From NCBI RefSeq assembly GCF_030064895.1, contig NZ_JASJEB010000121.1:1-48853 (forward strand): a DNA stretch of 48,853 nt. Direction: 5' to 3'. The translations under genes were made by a program, and so were the position numbers. Within the stretch, counting starts at the first letter, position 1, and every line of letters starts with the position of its first letter. The stretch is from Crocosphaera sp. GTDB lineage: Bacteria; Cyanobacteriota; Cyanobacteriia; Cyanobacteriales; Microcystaceae. Below, one piece after another: positions 16,274 to 24,738 of the stretch. The notes under the pieces are model-generated. The model was not told the DNA's origin. It ran no database searches and was given only the letters and a program-made list of their open reading frames with translations.

Positions 16274-17389
16274 ATGACCACTCTTAGGATTTTAGTTGAT
16301 GTCGACTTACTGGTCAACTCTCCAGACAAGCTTTGCGAACTTTTGGTTTTAATCGAAGCTCGTCGAGAGCTAAAAGTAGACGTAATAGTCATTGAAGAAA
16401 CATTACAACGTGTTTGTAAATCTAAAAAGATTGACAACCATATAGAATGGTTATCCAATCATCAATTAAGTAATAAGATAGGAGTTTCTTCTCGTCATAA
16501 TATCCCAGACAAGGAATCATTTTCTACTAATTTAGAAATAGCTGCTAACTATCTCGAAGATTTTGAATATCAACTTCAAATAGCTCATGCTTTGAGTCAG
16601 AAGATAGATTTTTTTATTACCGATAGAACAACCAATTTTGGAAAGTTTAAACTTTACGTAAAGGGAGTAAAAGTTGAATCAGTAGATGGTTTTAAAAAAT
16701 TATTAGAATTACCGACAGAAGATATTCCACCAGTAAATGAAAAACCTGCAAATACTGAATCAGAAGAGATTAGGACACAATTGCAACGGAATATTTTAGG
16801 AGAACATCAAACGCAGAAACCCTCCTCAAAATCAGATTTTAAAAACTCCTTATATACTAAAATAATCCCCAAAACATGGTTTAAATCTAACTTAATTTTT
16901 TATATTATATTAGGAATAATTGTTGCTATTATCATAGTATTTATTATTCCACTTATGATTGATTTAGTAACTTTTAAAAATTATTGTCCCCGAAATAATA
17001 ATGATGCCTTTATTAGTTGTGGAGAAAAAACATTCATTCAAGAACAACAAGGAAACCAAAATATAAATATACAAGAAAATGCGGTTGAGCATTTTAAAAG
17101 CTCTGAATATGAAAATGCAGTAGATGATTTTGAATTACTTTTCACGAGGACGAAATCTCCTGAAACTTTAATTTATCTAAATAATACGCTGCTAGAAGCT
17201 AAGAAAAAAACAGCTAATACCATTGCTATAGCAGCACCAATGAGTAAAAGAACAGGATCAGCAATTGATGATGAAAGAGATTTAGCCAAGGAAATTCTTA
17301 GAGGAGTCGCTCATGCTCAAACATTAGTCAATTATTGCTTTTTTTCTGAGGACTTTAATGATTTTGATTTTGTTCGGGATTCATTTTGA
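16274..17389 (+). CDS. PIN-like / transmembrane N-terminal half of a disrupted receptor
   Basis: 371 residues up to a TGA at 17387. Residues 1-145 resemble a PIN nuclease fold: LVDVDLLVNS gives D9/D11, VIEET gives E41/E42, EDFEYQLQIAHALSQ gives D96, and FFITDRT gives D117. A linker (150-200) leads to one membrane helix (206-230), then an outside segment with CPRNNNDAFISCGEK. A TPR-like stretch follows (AVEHFKSSEYENAVDDFELL, SPETLIYLNN), then the start of a periplasmic-binding domain (IAIAAPMSK, EILRGVAHAQTLVN). The same frame continues after the TGA to 18478 as the rest of that domain, so this is one gene of 734 codons with a single nonsense codon. The gene starts 40 bp after the HTH gene. 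Confidence 0.7.
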   Translation: MTTLRILVDVDLLVNSPDKLCELLVLIEARRELKVDVIVIEETLQRVCKSKKIDNHIEWLSNHQLSNKIGVSSRHNIPDKESFSTNLEIAANYLEDFEYQLQIAHALSQKIDFFITDRTTNFGKFKLYVKGVKVESVDGFKKLLELPTEDIPPVNEKPANTESEEIRTQLQRNILGEHQTQKPSSKSDFKNSLYTKIIPKTWFKSNLIFYIILGIIVAIIIVFIIPLMIDLVTFKNYCPRNNNDAFISCGEKTFIQEQQGNQNINIQENAVEHFKSSEYENAVDDFELLFTRTKSPETLIYLNNTLLEAKKKTANTIAIAAPMSKRTGSAIDDERDLAKEILRGVAHAQTLVNYCFFSEDFNDFDFVRDSF

Positions 17390-17413
17390 GATTCATTTCG
17401 AGATTCATTTCAA
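17378..17413 (+). repeat. Three 12-bp tandem units containing the nonsense codon
   Basis: GATTCATTTTGA, GATTCATTTCGA and GATTCATTTCAA stand in a row at 17378-17389, 17390-17401 and 17402-17413. They read DSF-stop, DSFR and DSFQ. The stop TGA differs by one base from CGA in the second unit. Confidence 0.95.
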
Positions 17414-17560
17414 GCTGACAATCAATTATGTCAAAACATTCGCCAAAACGAGAGGGGATTAAGAATTATTATAGCTGATGATGCTAATGATAATGAACAA
17501 CACGTTAACAATTTAGCTGATGAATTAAATAAACTAAAAAATCAATCAGTTTTAGCTGTT

Positions 17561-18478
17561 ATGGGACACTATGCCAGTGATTTAACAAGTGAAGTTATTC
17601 AAAAATACAGTGATAATGAGTTAGTTTTAATCTCTTTTGGTAGTACCAGTGAAAATAAAGAAAAGAGATTTTTAAACCGTGATGATTACTTTTTTAGAAC
17701 CGTACCTGGTGTAACTTATCATGTAGATAAATTAATTAAATATATCGAGAAAGAAGGTTATAAAAATCCAGCAATTTTTTATAATGAAAGTAGTGATTTT
17801 TCTAAATCTGTTTACAATAAGTTTATTGAAAAATTTAAAGATAAGATTGGAAACATCAATCCAGAATTAGTATTCAAAGGTGATAATGAAAATAATAACT
17901 CTTTCGCAGGAAAAAATTTTAATTCTGAAAATGAAGTTAACAACGCTGAAGATGCAGACGTTCTAATTCTATTTCCAGATGGGCAAACAAGTCAAAGTAT
18001 GTATAATGCAATTGAGATCATGAAAGCAAATCAAGGAAGGAAACCCATTATAGGAACATGGACTCTCCGTAATAATCGCTTTCTCGAAGCAGCAAAAGAT
18101 AATCCAGAGTGGGTGATAGAGGAGAAATTAGTTGTTTATTCGCCCTACTTTTTTGATAATAATGATAATAAACAATATGTTGAACAAGCTAATGCTTTAT
18201 GGGGAGATGCAAGTAGTCCCAGAACAGCACTATCTTATGATGCTGCTTGGGTGTTAATTAACGCATTTCTTAAGACAAACAACCTTAATCGACAGACTCT
18301 ACAAGAAACTTTAAATAACATGGAAACAGTTCAAGGTGGTGCAACTGGAGATATTACTTTTGATGACAACGGTAATCGTAATAATTTACCAGGATTATTA
18401 TTAGAAGTAAAAGCAAATACAAACAATAAAGAAACTGGTTTAAAATTTGTGCCTCTCTCTGAAAATGGTAGTCCGTAG
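17561..18478 (+). CDS. Periplasmic-binding (Leu/Ile/Val-type) C-terminal half of the disrupted receptor
   Basis: From the first ATG after the TGA this frame gives 305 residues; in-frame sequence already begins at 17390. It is the main part of a Peripla_BP_6-type ligand-binding domain. The first-lobe end is AVMGHYASDLTSEVIQKYSD with VLISFGSTS, the second lobe has HVDKLIKYIEKEGYKNPAIF, ADVLILFPDGQTSQSM, SYDAAWVLINAF and the typical C-terminal TGDITFDDNGNR. Such domains bind amino acids or small ligands. Read alone it has no signal peptide and lacks the first strands of the fold. It is therefore probably not functional by itself unless the TGA is read through or is a sequencing error. Confidence 0.7.
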   Translation: MGHYASDLTSEVIQKYSDNELVLISFGSTSENKEKRFLNRDDYFFRTVPGVTYHVDKLIKYIEKEGYKNPAIFYNESSDFSKSVYNKFIEKFKDKIGNINPELVFKGDNENNNSFAGKNFNSENEVNNAEDADVLILFPDGQTSQSMYNAIEIMKANQGRKPIIGTWTLRNNRFLEAAKDNPEWVIEEKLVVYSPYFFDNNDNKQYVEQANALWGDASSPRTALSYDAAWVLINAFLKTNNLNRQTLQETLNNMETVQGGATGDITFDDNGNRNNLPGLLLEVKANTNNKETGLKFVPLSENGSP

Positions 18479-18486
18479 AGGTCGCA

Positions 18487-18561
18487 GGTTAACGAAGTCA
18501 GAAGTCAGAAGTTCCTCGCTGCGCTCCGGCTCTAGCGAACAGAAGTCAGAAGTTGTTTTTG
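18487..18561. repeat. Short tandem heptamer repeats (GTCAGAA type)
   Basis: GAAGTCAGAAGTCAGAAGTT occurs near 18496, and CAGAAGTCAGAAGTTG recurs near 18541 after an intervening GC-rich stretch. This is the short-tandem-repeat style common between cyanobacterial genes. Confidence 0.6.
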
Positions 18562-18667
18562 AGACCATGATTTAAGCCTCGCCTTAAAAACGTTTCGCTT
18601 TAAAAAGCCAGGTTTTAAACCCTATTATCTCGATAACTCTGTTATCTAAAATTAATAACAAACGTGA

Positions 18668-18688
18668 GGGCTTAATAATATTAAGCCC
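18668..18688. terminator. Likely bidirectional terminator between convergent genes
   Basis: GGGCTTAATA and TATTAAGCCC form perfect 10-bp arms around a single base, 20 bp past the purB stop. It lies between the receptor gene (plus) and purB (minus). Confidence 0.5.
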
Positions 18689-18707
18689 CTACAAAGGCTA
18701 AAATTTA

Positions 18708-20009
18708 TCAAATTCCTAACCGTTGATAAATGGTATCTAAATTCTGTAAATGATGTTGAGGATCGAAACAATTTTTTATGTCTTCAGCCCCAAGATATTG
18801 ACTCACCTCGGCATCTTTGCTAATTAAATCATGGAAATCACCATCCTCTTTATTCCAAGCTTCGTGGGCGCATTTCTGTACCACTTTGTAAGCATCTTCT
18901 CGAATCATTCCCTTCTCTACTAAAGCGAGTAATACCCGTTGACTAAAAATTACTCCACCATAAACATTCATATTGCGTTTCATGTTGTCAGGATAGACCA
19001 ATAAATTCTTGACCAAATTAGTCACTTCTTTCAACATAAAATGGGTCAAAATACAGGTATCCGGTAACATCACCCGTTCAACAGAACTATGAGAAATGTC
19101 TCTTTCATGCCATAAAGCTACATTTTCCAAAGCAGCAACCGTATAACCCCTAATAATACGAGCAATACCCGTTAACCGTTCCGAACGAATAGGGTTACGT
19201 TTGTGAGGCATAGCAGAAGACCCTTTTTGTCCTTTAGAAAAGTATTCTTCTACCTCTAAAACATCCGTGCGTTGTAAGTTACGAATTTCTACAGCAAACC
19301 GTTCCACAGAAGCAGCTAATAAAGCCAATTGTTGCACAAACTCTGCATGGAGATCGCGGGATATAACTTGAGTGGAAGCGGTATCTGGTTTTAGTCCCAA
19401 ATATTGACAAGATAAGGCTTCTACTCTGGGGTCAACATTAGCATAAGTTCCCACTGCCCCCGATATTTTACCGACACTAATGGTACTGCGTAGCTTAACT
19501 AATCTTTCTCTATTGCGCAACACTTCTGCCAACCACCCGGCCAACTTAAACCCGAAAGTAATCGGTTCAGCGTGGATACCATGCGATCGCCCCACCATGA
19601 CAGTATTACGATGTTGTTGCGCTTGATAACGTAGGGCTTGGATCAAATCTTCGAGACGTTCTAATATCAGGTTTAAACTAGCCACCAATTGCAAAGCCAA
19701 AGCGGTATCAAGAACATCAGAACTTGTTAACCCTAAATGGATGTAACGGCCAGCGTCCCCTACATATTCATTAACATTTGTCAGAAATGCAATGACATCG
19801 TGACGCACTTCTGCTTCAATTTCTAGGACTCGTTGCGGGTCAAAATTAGCTTTTTCTTTAATTTCTGCAACTGCTTCAACTGGGATGTAACCTAATTCTG
19901 CTTGGGCTTCACAAACTGCAATTTCTACTTGTAGCCAAGTTTTCAGCTTATAGCTATCTGTCCACAATTGGCCCATTTCTGGCAAGGTATAACGTTCAAT
20001 CACTGCCAT
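18708..20009 (-). CDS. purB: Adenylosuccinate lyase
   Basis: 433 residues, normal for the short PurB type. It catalyses two purine steps: SAICAR to AICAR plus fumarate, and adenylosuccinate to AMP plus fumarate. The fumarase/aspartase superfamily signature GSSAMPHKRNP is present, as are VGRSHGIHAEPITFG (catalytic His region), LGLTSSDVLDTALALQL and KISGAVGTYANVDP. ATG at 20009. It stands alone on the minus strand, convergent with the receptor gene. Confidence 0.97.
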   Translation of the reverse strand: MAVIERYTLPEMGQLWTDSYKLKTWLQVEIAVCEAQAELGYIPVEAVAEIKEKANFDPQRVLEIEAEVRHDVIAFLTNVNEYVGDAGRYIHLGLTSSDVLDTALALQLVASLNLILERLEDLIQALRYQAQQHRNTVMVGRSHGIHAEPITFGFKLAGWLAEVLRNRERLVKLRSTISVGKISGAVGTYANVDPRVEALSCQYLGLKPDTASTQVISRDLHAEFVQQLALLAASVERFAVEIRNLQRTDVLEVEEYFSKGQKGSSAMPHKRNPIRSERLTGIARIIRGYTVAALENVALWHERDISHSSVERVMLPDTCILTHFMLKEVTNLVKNLLVYPDNMKRNMNVYGGVIFSQRVLLALVEKGMIREDAYKVVQKCAHEAWNKEDGDFHDLISKDAEVSQYLGAEDIKNCFDPQHHLQNLDTIYQRLGI

Positions 20010-20155
20010 TTATAACTGATACAACAAGATATCGTATCACATTCAGGTTTTTTCCTTAGTTCATGATGAACCCTTGAGGACTGGGGATAGATAAGTTGCA
20101 ATATCCGTTTACGACTTATCTCCAGCAACTGAGACGCTTTGGTAATATTGACACT

Positions 20156-20185
20156 CTCCCGAATCCGCTACGCTAAATTCGGGAG
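20156..20185 (-). ncRNA. Right-end hairpin, probable 3' part of the TnpB guide (omega/reRNA) scaffold
   Basis: In known IS200/IS605 elements the guide RNA scaffold runs from the tnpB 3' end into the right end, and guide sequence lies just outside. The hairpin CTCCCGAAT...ATTCGGGAG at the end of the 100-bp stretch after the tnpB stop fits that place. The RNA itself is inferred. Confidence 0.4.
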
Positions 20186-20263
20186 ATTCTTCTCTCACAG
20201 GCTCTGATCTAGCCAATTAGAAATTGACCCCGATAGAACGCCTCCAGAAGCTTCTTGATGCAG

Positions 20264-21475
20264 TCACTCATGGGGGAAACCCTCAAGACCGCGCTGCATC
20301 GCATTTTCATTCACGGGCTGCCCGACCGCTACTAATCCTCGATTTCTTATTACTTGACTCGCCGCCACATCACGATTTGTTTTATACCCACAATTAGGAC
20401 AATGATGAATTCTATCTGATAGATTCTTTTTGCCTGTTTGGGTATTACAATTAGGACAAATTTGCGATGTATAATCTTTATCTACTTTTAAAAAATAGAC
20501 ATCTCTTTTCCAACAAACATAAGCCAAGATGTTGAAAAACTGACCAAAGCCAGCCTCTAAAGTATGCTTGCCAAAAAGTCCTTTAGCCCATGCTTTGAAA
20601 TTGATATCCTCAACGAATATCATGCCAGCTTGGTCACACAAATAATGAGCCAGTTTAAAATGCCAGTCTTTCCTAGTATCGTGGATTTTTTGATAAACTC
20701 TAGCTATTTTAGATTGAAGTTTCTGCCAGTTATTAGACCCCTTTTTCTTGTTTTTTAACCTTCTTTGCAGTGATTTCAACTGGCCATGAAGCTGATTAAA
20801 AAACCGAGGTCTTTTGACTAATTCTCCCTCGCTAGTAGCTAGATAGGAATCAAGTCCAATATCTACACCTAACGGATATCCCTGTATAGAAGTTTCAGGA
20901 ATATTGACAGCTAACTGATAAATTAACTGAACAAAATAACCCGACGCTCTTTTAACTACTCTAATTTGTTTTAACAGAAAACTATCAGGAATAGGTCGAG
21001 ACATTCTCATATTAACCTTTCCAATCTTGGGGAGTTTAACCCAACCATCTCCTACCCATTTTTGCTTAACCGATGGGTAGAGAAAACTTCTCATTTTCTT
21101 TTTAAAGCGTGGAAAACCGAAGCCTCTTTCCCACATATTCACAAATGCAGCCTCTAAAGTTCTTAAAGTTTGCTGCAAGACTTGGGAATGAGGTTCCGTT
21201 AATTCAGGATAGATTTTCTTAGCTTCTGTTAAAGATTTACACTGAGAGTTATAAGTAGGTCTAGAGGTATTTGGATTGATTATATATTCAGAATGAATTG
21301 AACAAGCATTGATAGGTGATTTCCTACTATTAACCCAATTTTTCCTTTCTCGAAGTGCATAGTTGTAGACCTTTCTGCACGTCTCAAGATACATCTCAAT
21401 CTTTTGGACTTGAGACTTTCGGGGCTTGAGTTTGTAGTCGTAGGTCATGGTTATCATGGCACTATTATAACACAC
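20264..21475 (-). CDS. tnpB: TnpB RNA-guided nuclease of an IS200/IS605 element
   Basis: 403 residues, full length. The RuvC-like active site is intact: D205 in GVDIGLDSYLATSEG, E289 in MIFVEDINFKAW, and D369 in NRDVAASQVIRNRG. The zinc ribbon has C340, C343, C359 and C362 (CPNCNTQTGKK, HHCPNCGYKTNRD). The N-terminal region has the usual YDYKLKPRKSQ and YNYALRERKNW. A start at the ATG at 21457 (MITMTYDYKLKP) fits the family better than 21475. TnpB proteins are RNA-guided DNA endonucleases that favour retention of their element. With no TnpA the element depends on transposase in trans. Confidence 0.95.
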   Translation of the reverse strand: MCYNSAMITMTYDYKLKPRKSQVQKIEMYLETCRKVYNYALRERKNWVNSRKSPINACSIHSEYIINPNTSRPTYNSQCKSLTEAKKIYPELTEPHSQVLQQTLRTLEAAFVNMWERGFGFPRFKKKMRSFLYPSVKQKWVGDGWVKLPKIGKVNMRMSRPIPDSFLLKQIRVVKRASGYFVQLIYQLAVNIPETSIQGYPLGVDIGLDSYLATSEGELVKRPRFFNQLHGQLKSLQRRLKNKKKGSNNWQKLQSKIARVYQKIHDTRKDWHFKLAHYLCDQAGMIFVEDINFKAWAKGLFGKHTLEAGFGQFFNILAYVCWKRDVYFLKVDKDYTSQICPNCNTQTGKKNLSDRIHHCPNCGYKTNRDVAASQVIRNRGLVAVGQPVNENAMQRGLEGFPHE

Positions 21476-21509
21476 TTAATAATAATAATAACGGTTATTA
21501 AGAAATATT

Positions 21510-21563
21510 CACGGGCAATAAATTACCCGTGTTGCGCTACATCTCCCACTTGAAAGATGGGAG
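21510..21563. repeat. Left-end hairpins of the IS200/IS605 element
   Basis: Two inverted repeats: CACGGGCAAT/ATTACCCGTG at 21510-21531 (one mismatch, two-base loop), and CTCCCA/TGGGAG at 21543-21563. They lie 35-90 bp upstream of tnpB. Confidence 0.65.
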
Positions 21564-21704
21564 CTTTGCGCTGCCCGCGTTTTTCCGTAACTGTTTCCAT
21601 AGTATATAAATATGCTTTAAAACGTTTTTAAGTACCACAAAAGTAACAAAAATATTGATAGTTAGTCAAAGTTGTCTGTTTTCATTCACTCAAGAATGTT
21701 AACT

Positions 21705-22577
21705 TTATTGTGATTCCATCCACTGAATACAGTTTGTCATTTGTTCTTTCATCGTTTCCCTATCATTGTGATAACGACGGCCATGACCTGGTAATACCCA
21801 TTCAAAGGAATAATCAGCTAACATTTTCATGGAACTGATTTGTTTTTCCCAATCATACCAACAGAAACGATGGAAAGCGTAAAGATGATTTAAGTAGGGT
21901 GACCAAGCTAAATGATCTCCAGTAAATAAATAGGTTTTCTTGTACAAAAGAACGGTATGACCTTTGCTATGGCCAGGAACAGGAATAATCAGTAAATCGG
22001 GAGTCAAACTAATAGTTTGCTCTCCTGATAATTGAATTTCGACCCCTTGGGTTTTTTCCGTTATATCATCCTTATGTAGTATTCTTTCACAACCGAAATG
22101 ATTAGCAAATTTTTCATGATCTGCTATATCGTCCTTATGGGTCAAATATAAGTATTTAATGCCTCCTTTTGCTTCTAACTGTTTCACTAATGGAGGAGAA
22201 AAGCGAGGAGAATCAATTAAAATATTGCCATCTTCCCGTTGGATAAAATAACTGGCGGCTGCAAAAGATTTTTCTGAATGATAACCACAATGATAAACAT
22301 TATCTGCAATAGGTAACGGAAATCTTTGGTGAATTTCTTTGATATTACTGGGTTTTTCTACCGTTCCAATAGAAGCAGTAGGACAAGACAATAAAGCTTC
22401 ATAAGCTTCTACAATTTCTCTTGTTTCTGTAGGTTGATGATAGACGGCAGATTGATTTCCAGCTTTATGAAACACGGCAGGGGACATCCAACGACAAGTA
22501 TCACAGTCGATACAACTACTATCTACATAAAAGTTACCTGAAATATTTTCAGACCTACGTTTTTCTAAATTAGCCAT
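21705..22577 (-). CDS. Ferredoxin-like / metallo-beta-lactamase fold protein
   Basis: 290 residues. The N-terminal 70 residues form a single 4Fe-4S ferredoxin-like domain with C22, C25, C28 and C65 (CIDCDTCRW, LLSCPTAS). The metallo-beta-lactamase fold follows: YLYLTHKDDIADHEKF is a variant of the THxHxDH zinc motif with the second His changed to Asp, then VPGHSKGHTVLL, LFTGDHLAW and LPGHGRRY. It is a soluble cytoplasmic hydrolase or redox enzyme of unknown substrate. The 35-bp gap to the small membrane protein gene upstream suggests co-transcription on the minus strand. Confidence 0.85.
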   Translation of the reverse strand: MANLEKRRSENISGNFYVDSSCIDCDTCRWMSPAVFHKAGNQSAVYHQPTETREIVEAYEALLSCPTASIGTVEKPSNIKEIHQRFPLPIADNVYHCGYHSEKSFAAASYFIQREDGNILIDSPRFSPPLVKQLEAKGGIKYLYLTHKDDIADHEKFANHFGCERILHKDDITEKTQGVEIQLSGEQTISLTPDLLIIPVPGHSKGHTVLLYKKTYLFTGDHLAWSPYLNHLYAFHRFCWYDWEKQISSMKMLADYSFEWVLPGHGRRYHNDRETMKEQMTNCIQWMESQ

Positions 22578-22612
22578 AATGATTTTTTCTGATTTTATAA
22601 TTGTGAGTTTAT

Positions 22613-22870
22613 TTAAGGATTAGAATCGAGTCTTTGAGAAATCTTATTAATTCCCCAACTAAGAATAGCCCCTAAAAAGAGAATACCAATGGCAGGATTA
22701 AATAAAGGTTGCCAAAGTTTATACCAAAGGTCAAAACCCAGGGGAACACCAACATAACGACCAATAACTGCGACTATGAACCAGAAAAACCCCAGAAAGA
22801 CTAAAAATACATCCGCCACCAGTAAACGGTTCAACCAAGTTAAAATTGTCTCTTTCATTATCTTCTGCAT
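22613..22870 (-). CDS. Small two-helix membrane protein
   Basis: 85 residues from the ATG at 22870 (MQKIMKETILTW); an ATG at 22858 is also possible. A longer frame from 22930 would run into the 102-bp dispersed repeat, so I reject it. Two membrane helices are visible: LLVADVFLVFLGFFWFIVAV and a second around IGILFLGAILSWGI. The type is a conserved hypothetical cyanobacterial membrane protein. It lies just upstream of the Fe-S/metallo-beta-lactamase gene in the same direction. Confidence 0.7.
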   Translation of the reverse strand: MQKIMKETILTWLNRLLVADVFLVFLGFFWFIVAVIGRYVGVPLGFDLWYKLWQPLFNPAIGILFLGAILSWGINKISQRLDSNP

Positions 22871-22915
22871 GAGATTTGATGGAGTACAAGTAGTCTGCTT
22901 TTGTGTTTTCCTAGT

Positions 22916-23017
22916 CATTTCATTTATCATTTAACATTTATCATTTATCATTCGTTTGGAAGTAGGCTTGAAACCTCTCTCAAACTTCTTTCTCCCTAAA
23001 GGAAGAGGCTTGAAACC
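22916..23017. repeat. 102-bp dispersed repeat, copy 2
   Basis: Near-identical to 11949-12050, same strand, two mismatches by eye. Here the following ATGAAAGATG and TTCAATGTT repeats are not interrupted by the palindrome segment seen after copy 1. Confidence 0.9.
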
Positions 23018-23194
23018 AAAATGAAAGATGAAAGATGTTCAATGTTGAATGTTTGGTCACTGAGCAAGGTGCTACCTATTCCCATTAGACCATTTTAGCT
23101 TTCTCAGTCCAATCACGACAAATATTAACACAACGGAGTATTAAAATAGAACTTGGATAAATTCGCTACCTTTTTTATTTTATATTTAGCCATC

Positions 23195-24409
23195 ATGCAA
23201 ACTCTCGAAACGCCTAAAACCCTTTCTCAACCTGAATTTGATACCACTATTCAGCGTCGTAAAACCCGTCCGGTTAAAGTGGGAAATATTACCATTGGCG
23301 GTGGTTTCCCTGTTGTTGTGCAGTCCATGATTAATGAGGATACCCTAGATATTGAAGGGTCTGTGGCTGCCATTCGTCGTTTACATGAAATTGGTTGCGA
23401 AATTGTTCGGGTAACGGTTCCTAGCATGGCCCATGCTAAAGCTTTAGCCACCATTAAAGAGAAATTAGCCCAAGTGTATCAACCGGTTCCTTTAGTGGCA
23501 GATGTGCATCATAATGGCTTAAAAATAGCCCTAGAAGTGGCCAAGCACGTGGATAAAGTGCGTATCAATCCAGGATTATACGTTTTTGAGAAACCCAGTT
23601 CCACCCGTAGCGAATATACCCAAGCAGAATTTGACGAAATTGGGGATAAAATTCGCGAAACACTGGAACCTTTAGTAATTTCCCTTCGAGATCAAGGAAA
23701 AGCCATGAGAATTGGCGTTAATCATGGTTCTTTAGCGGAAAGAATGTTATTTACCTACGGAGACACTCCAGAAGGGATGGTGGAATCTGCTCTGGAATTC
23801 ATTCGTATTTGCGAGTCCCTTGATTTCTATAATATTGTTCTTTCCCTCAAAGCGTCCCGTGTTCCTGTGATGTTAGCAGCTTATCGCCTTATGGTGAAAC
23901 GCATGGATGAGTTGGGAATGGAATATCCTCTACATTTAGGGGTGACAGAAGCTGGAGACGGGGAATATGGTCGTATTAAATCAACCGCAGGAATAGGAAC
24001 CCTCTTAGCAGAAGGAATAGGAGATACTATCCGTGTTTCTTTAACCGAGGCCCCAGAAAAAGAAATTCCTGTTTGTTATAGTATTTTGCAAGCATTGGGA
24101 CTTCGTAAAACCATGGTGGAGTATGTTGCTTGTCCTTCTTGTGGTCGTACCCTATTTAATCTTGAGGATGTCTTACATCAGGTACGAGAAGCAACCAAAC
24201 ATCTGACGGGGTTAGATATTGCTGTTATGGGATGTATTGTTAATGGGCCCGGTGAAATGGCCGATGCTGACTACGGTTATGTCGGCAAACAACCGGGTTA
24301 TATTTCCTTGTATCGTGGCCGAGAAGAAATTAAGAAGGTTCCTGAACAACAAGGAGTCGAAGAGTTAATTAATTTGATTAAAGCAGATGACCGTTGGGTT
24401 GAACCTTAG
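23195..24409 (+). CDS. ispG: 4-hydroxy-3-methylbut-2-enyl diphosphate synthase (IspG/GcpE)
   Basis: 404 residues from the ATG at 23195, matching the cyanobacterial length; a TTG at 23153 would add 14 residues not seen in the family. It converts MEcPP to HMBPP in the methylerythritol phosphate isoprenoid pathway with a 4Fe-4S cluster and ferredoxin as donor. Motifs: [11 protein letters not shown] at the N-terminus, [44 protein letters not shown], then the cluster cysteines in [12 protein letters not shown] and [20 protein letters not shown]. It stands alone on the plus strand. Confidence 0.97.
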   Translation: MQTLETPKTLSQPEFDTTIQRRKTRPVKVGNITIGGGFPVVVQSMINEDTLDIEGSVAAIRRLHEIGCEIVRVTVPSMAHAKALATIKEKLAQVYQPVPLVADVHHNGLKIALEVAKHVDKVRINPGLYVFEKPSSTRSEYTQAEFDEIGDKIRETLEPLVISLRDQGKAMRIGVNHGSLAERMLFTYGDTPEGMVESALEFIRICESLDFYNIVLSLKASRVPVMLAAYRLMVKRMDELGMEYPLHLGVTEAGDGEYGRIKSTAGIGTLLAEGIGDTIRVSLTEAPEKEIPVCYSILQALGLRKTMVEYVACPSCGRTLFNLEDVLHQVREATKHLTGLDIAVMGCIVNGPGEMADADYGYVGKQPGYISLYRGREEIKKVPEQQGVEELINLIKADDRWVEP

Positions 24410-24419
24410 TCGGTTATCG

Positions 24420-24438
24420 GTGAGCAGTGAGCAGTGAC
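24420..24438. repeat. Short tandem repeat (GTGAGCA heptamer)
   Basis: GTGAGCAGTGAGCAGTGAC directly after ispG is a heptamer array. The gap 24410-24738 also has a GGGAGTGTGGGGATTGTGGG stretch near 24616; no gene is visible there. Confidence 0.65.
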
Positions 24439-24738
24439 AAGTGGGAACATGAGGTAACAAGTTGCTCAATAAACTTTATCTATTGTTATCTCTCACCGAA
24501 AAAATAAGAACAAAAGCTTAATATTGTCTCCTTTTGAGGCAATTTTTTTGTTTATATATGCCCAAAAATTAAAAAAATCTCAACATACAAGCTGAATCAA
24601 ACAAAGATGAAATAGGGAGTGTGGGGATTGTGGGAGATGTGGGGAGAATTAAGCAATACATAATGTTTTATCTTCCACCTCTTCCCCATCCCTGTCTCAA
24701 CAGACAATTTTCCAAAACCTACGCAGTATTAGGAGATA

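Larger units (their letters stand above)
20149..21577 (-). mobile_element. IS200/IS605-type element with TnpB only
   Basis: A complete tnpB lies between subterminal hairpins and no tnpA is present. The right end, downstream of tnpB, holds CTCCCGAAT/ATTCGGGAG arms at 20156-20185. The left end holds CTCCCA/TGGGAG at 21543-21563 and CACGGGCAAT/ATTACCCGTG at 21510-21531. Imperfect single-strand hairpins without terminal inverted repeats are typical of this family. The exact borders are estimates. Confidence 0.75.

Noticed and set aside
17387-17389. TGA as a selenocysteine codon
   Set aside because: No selenoprotein family is involved, no cysteine is expected at this position, and a one-base change from the CGA of the next tandem unit explains it.
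23153-23194. Upstream TTG start for ispG
   Set aside because: The added 14 residues are hydrophobic and unlike IspG; the ATG at 23195 gives the family length.
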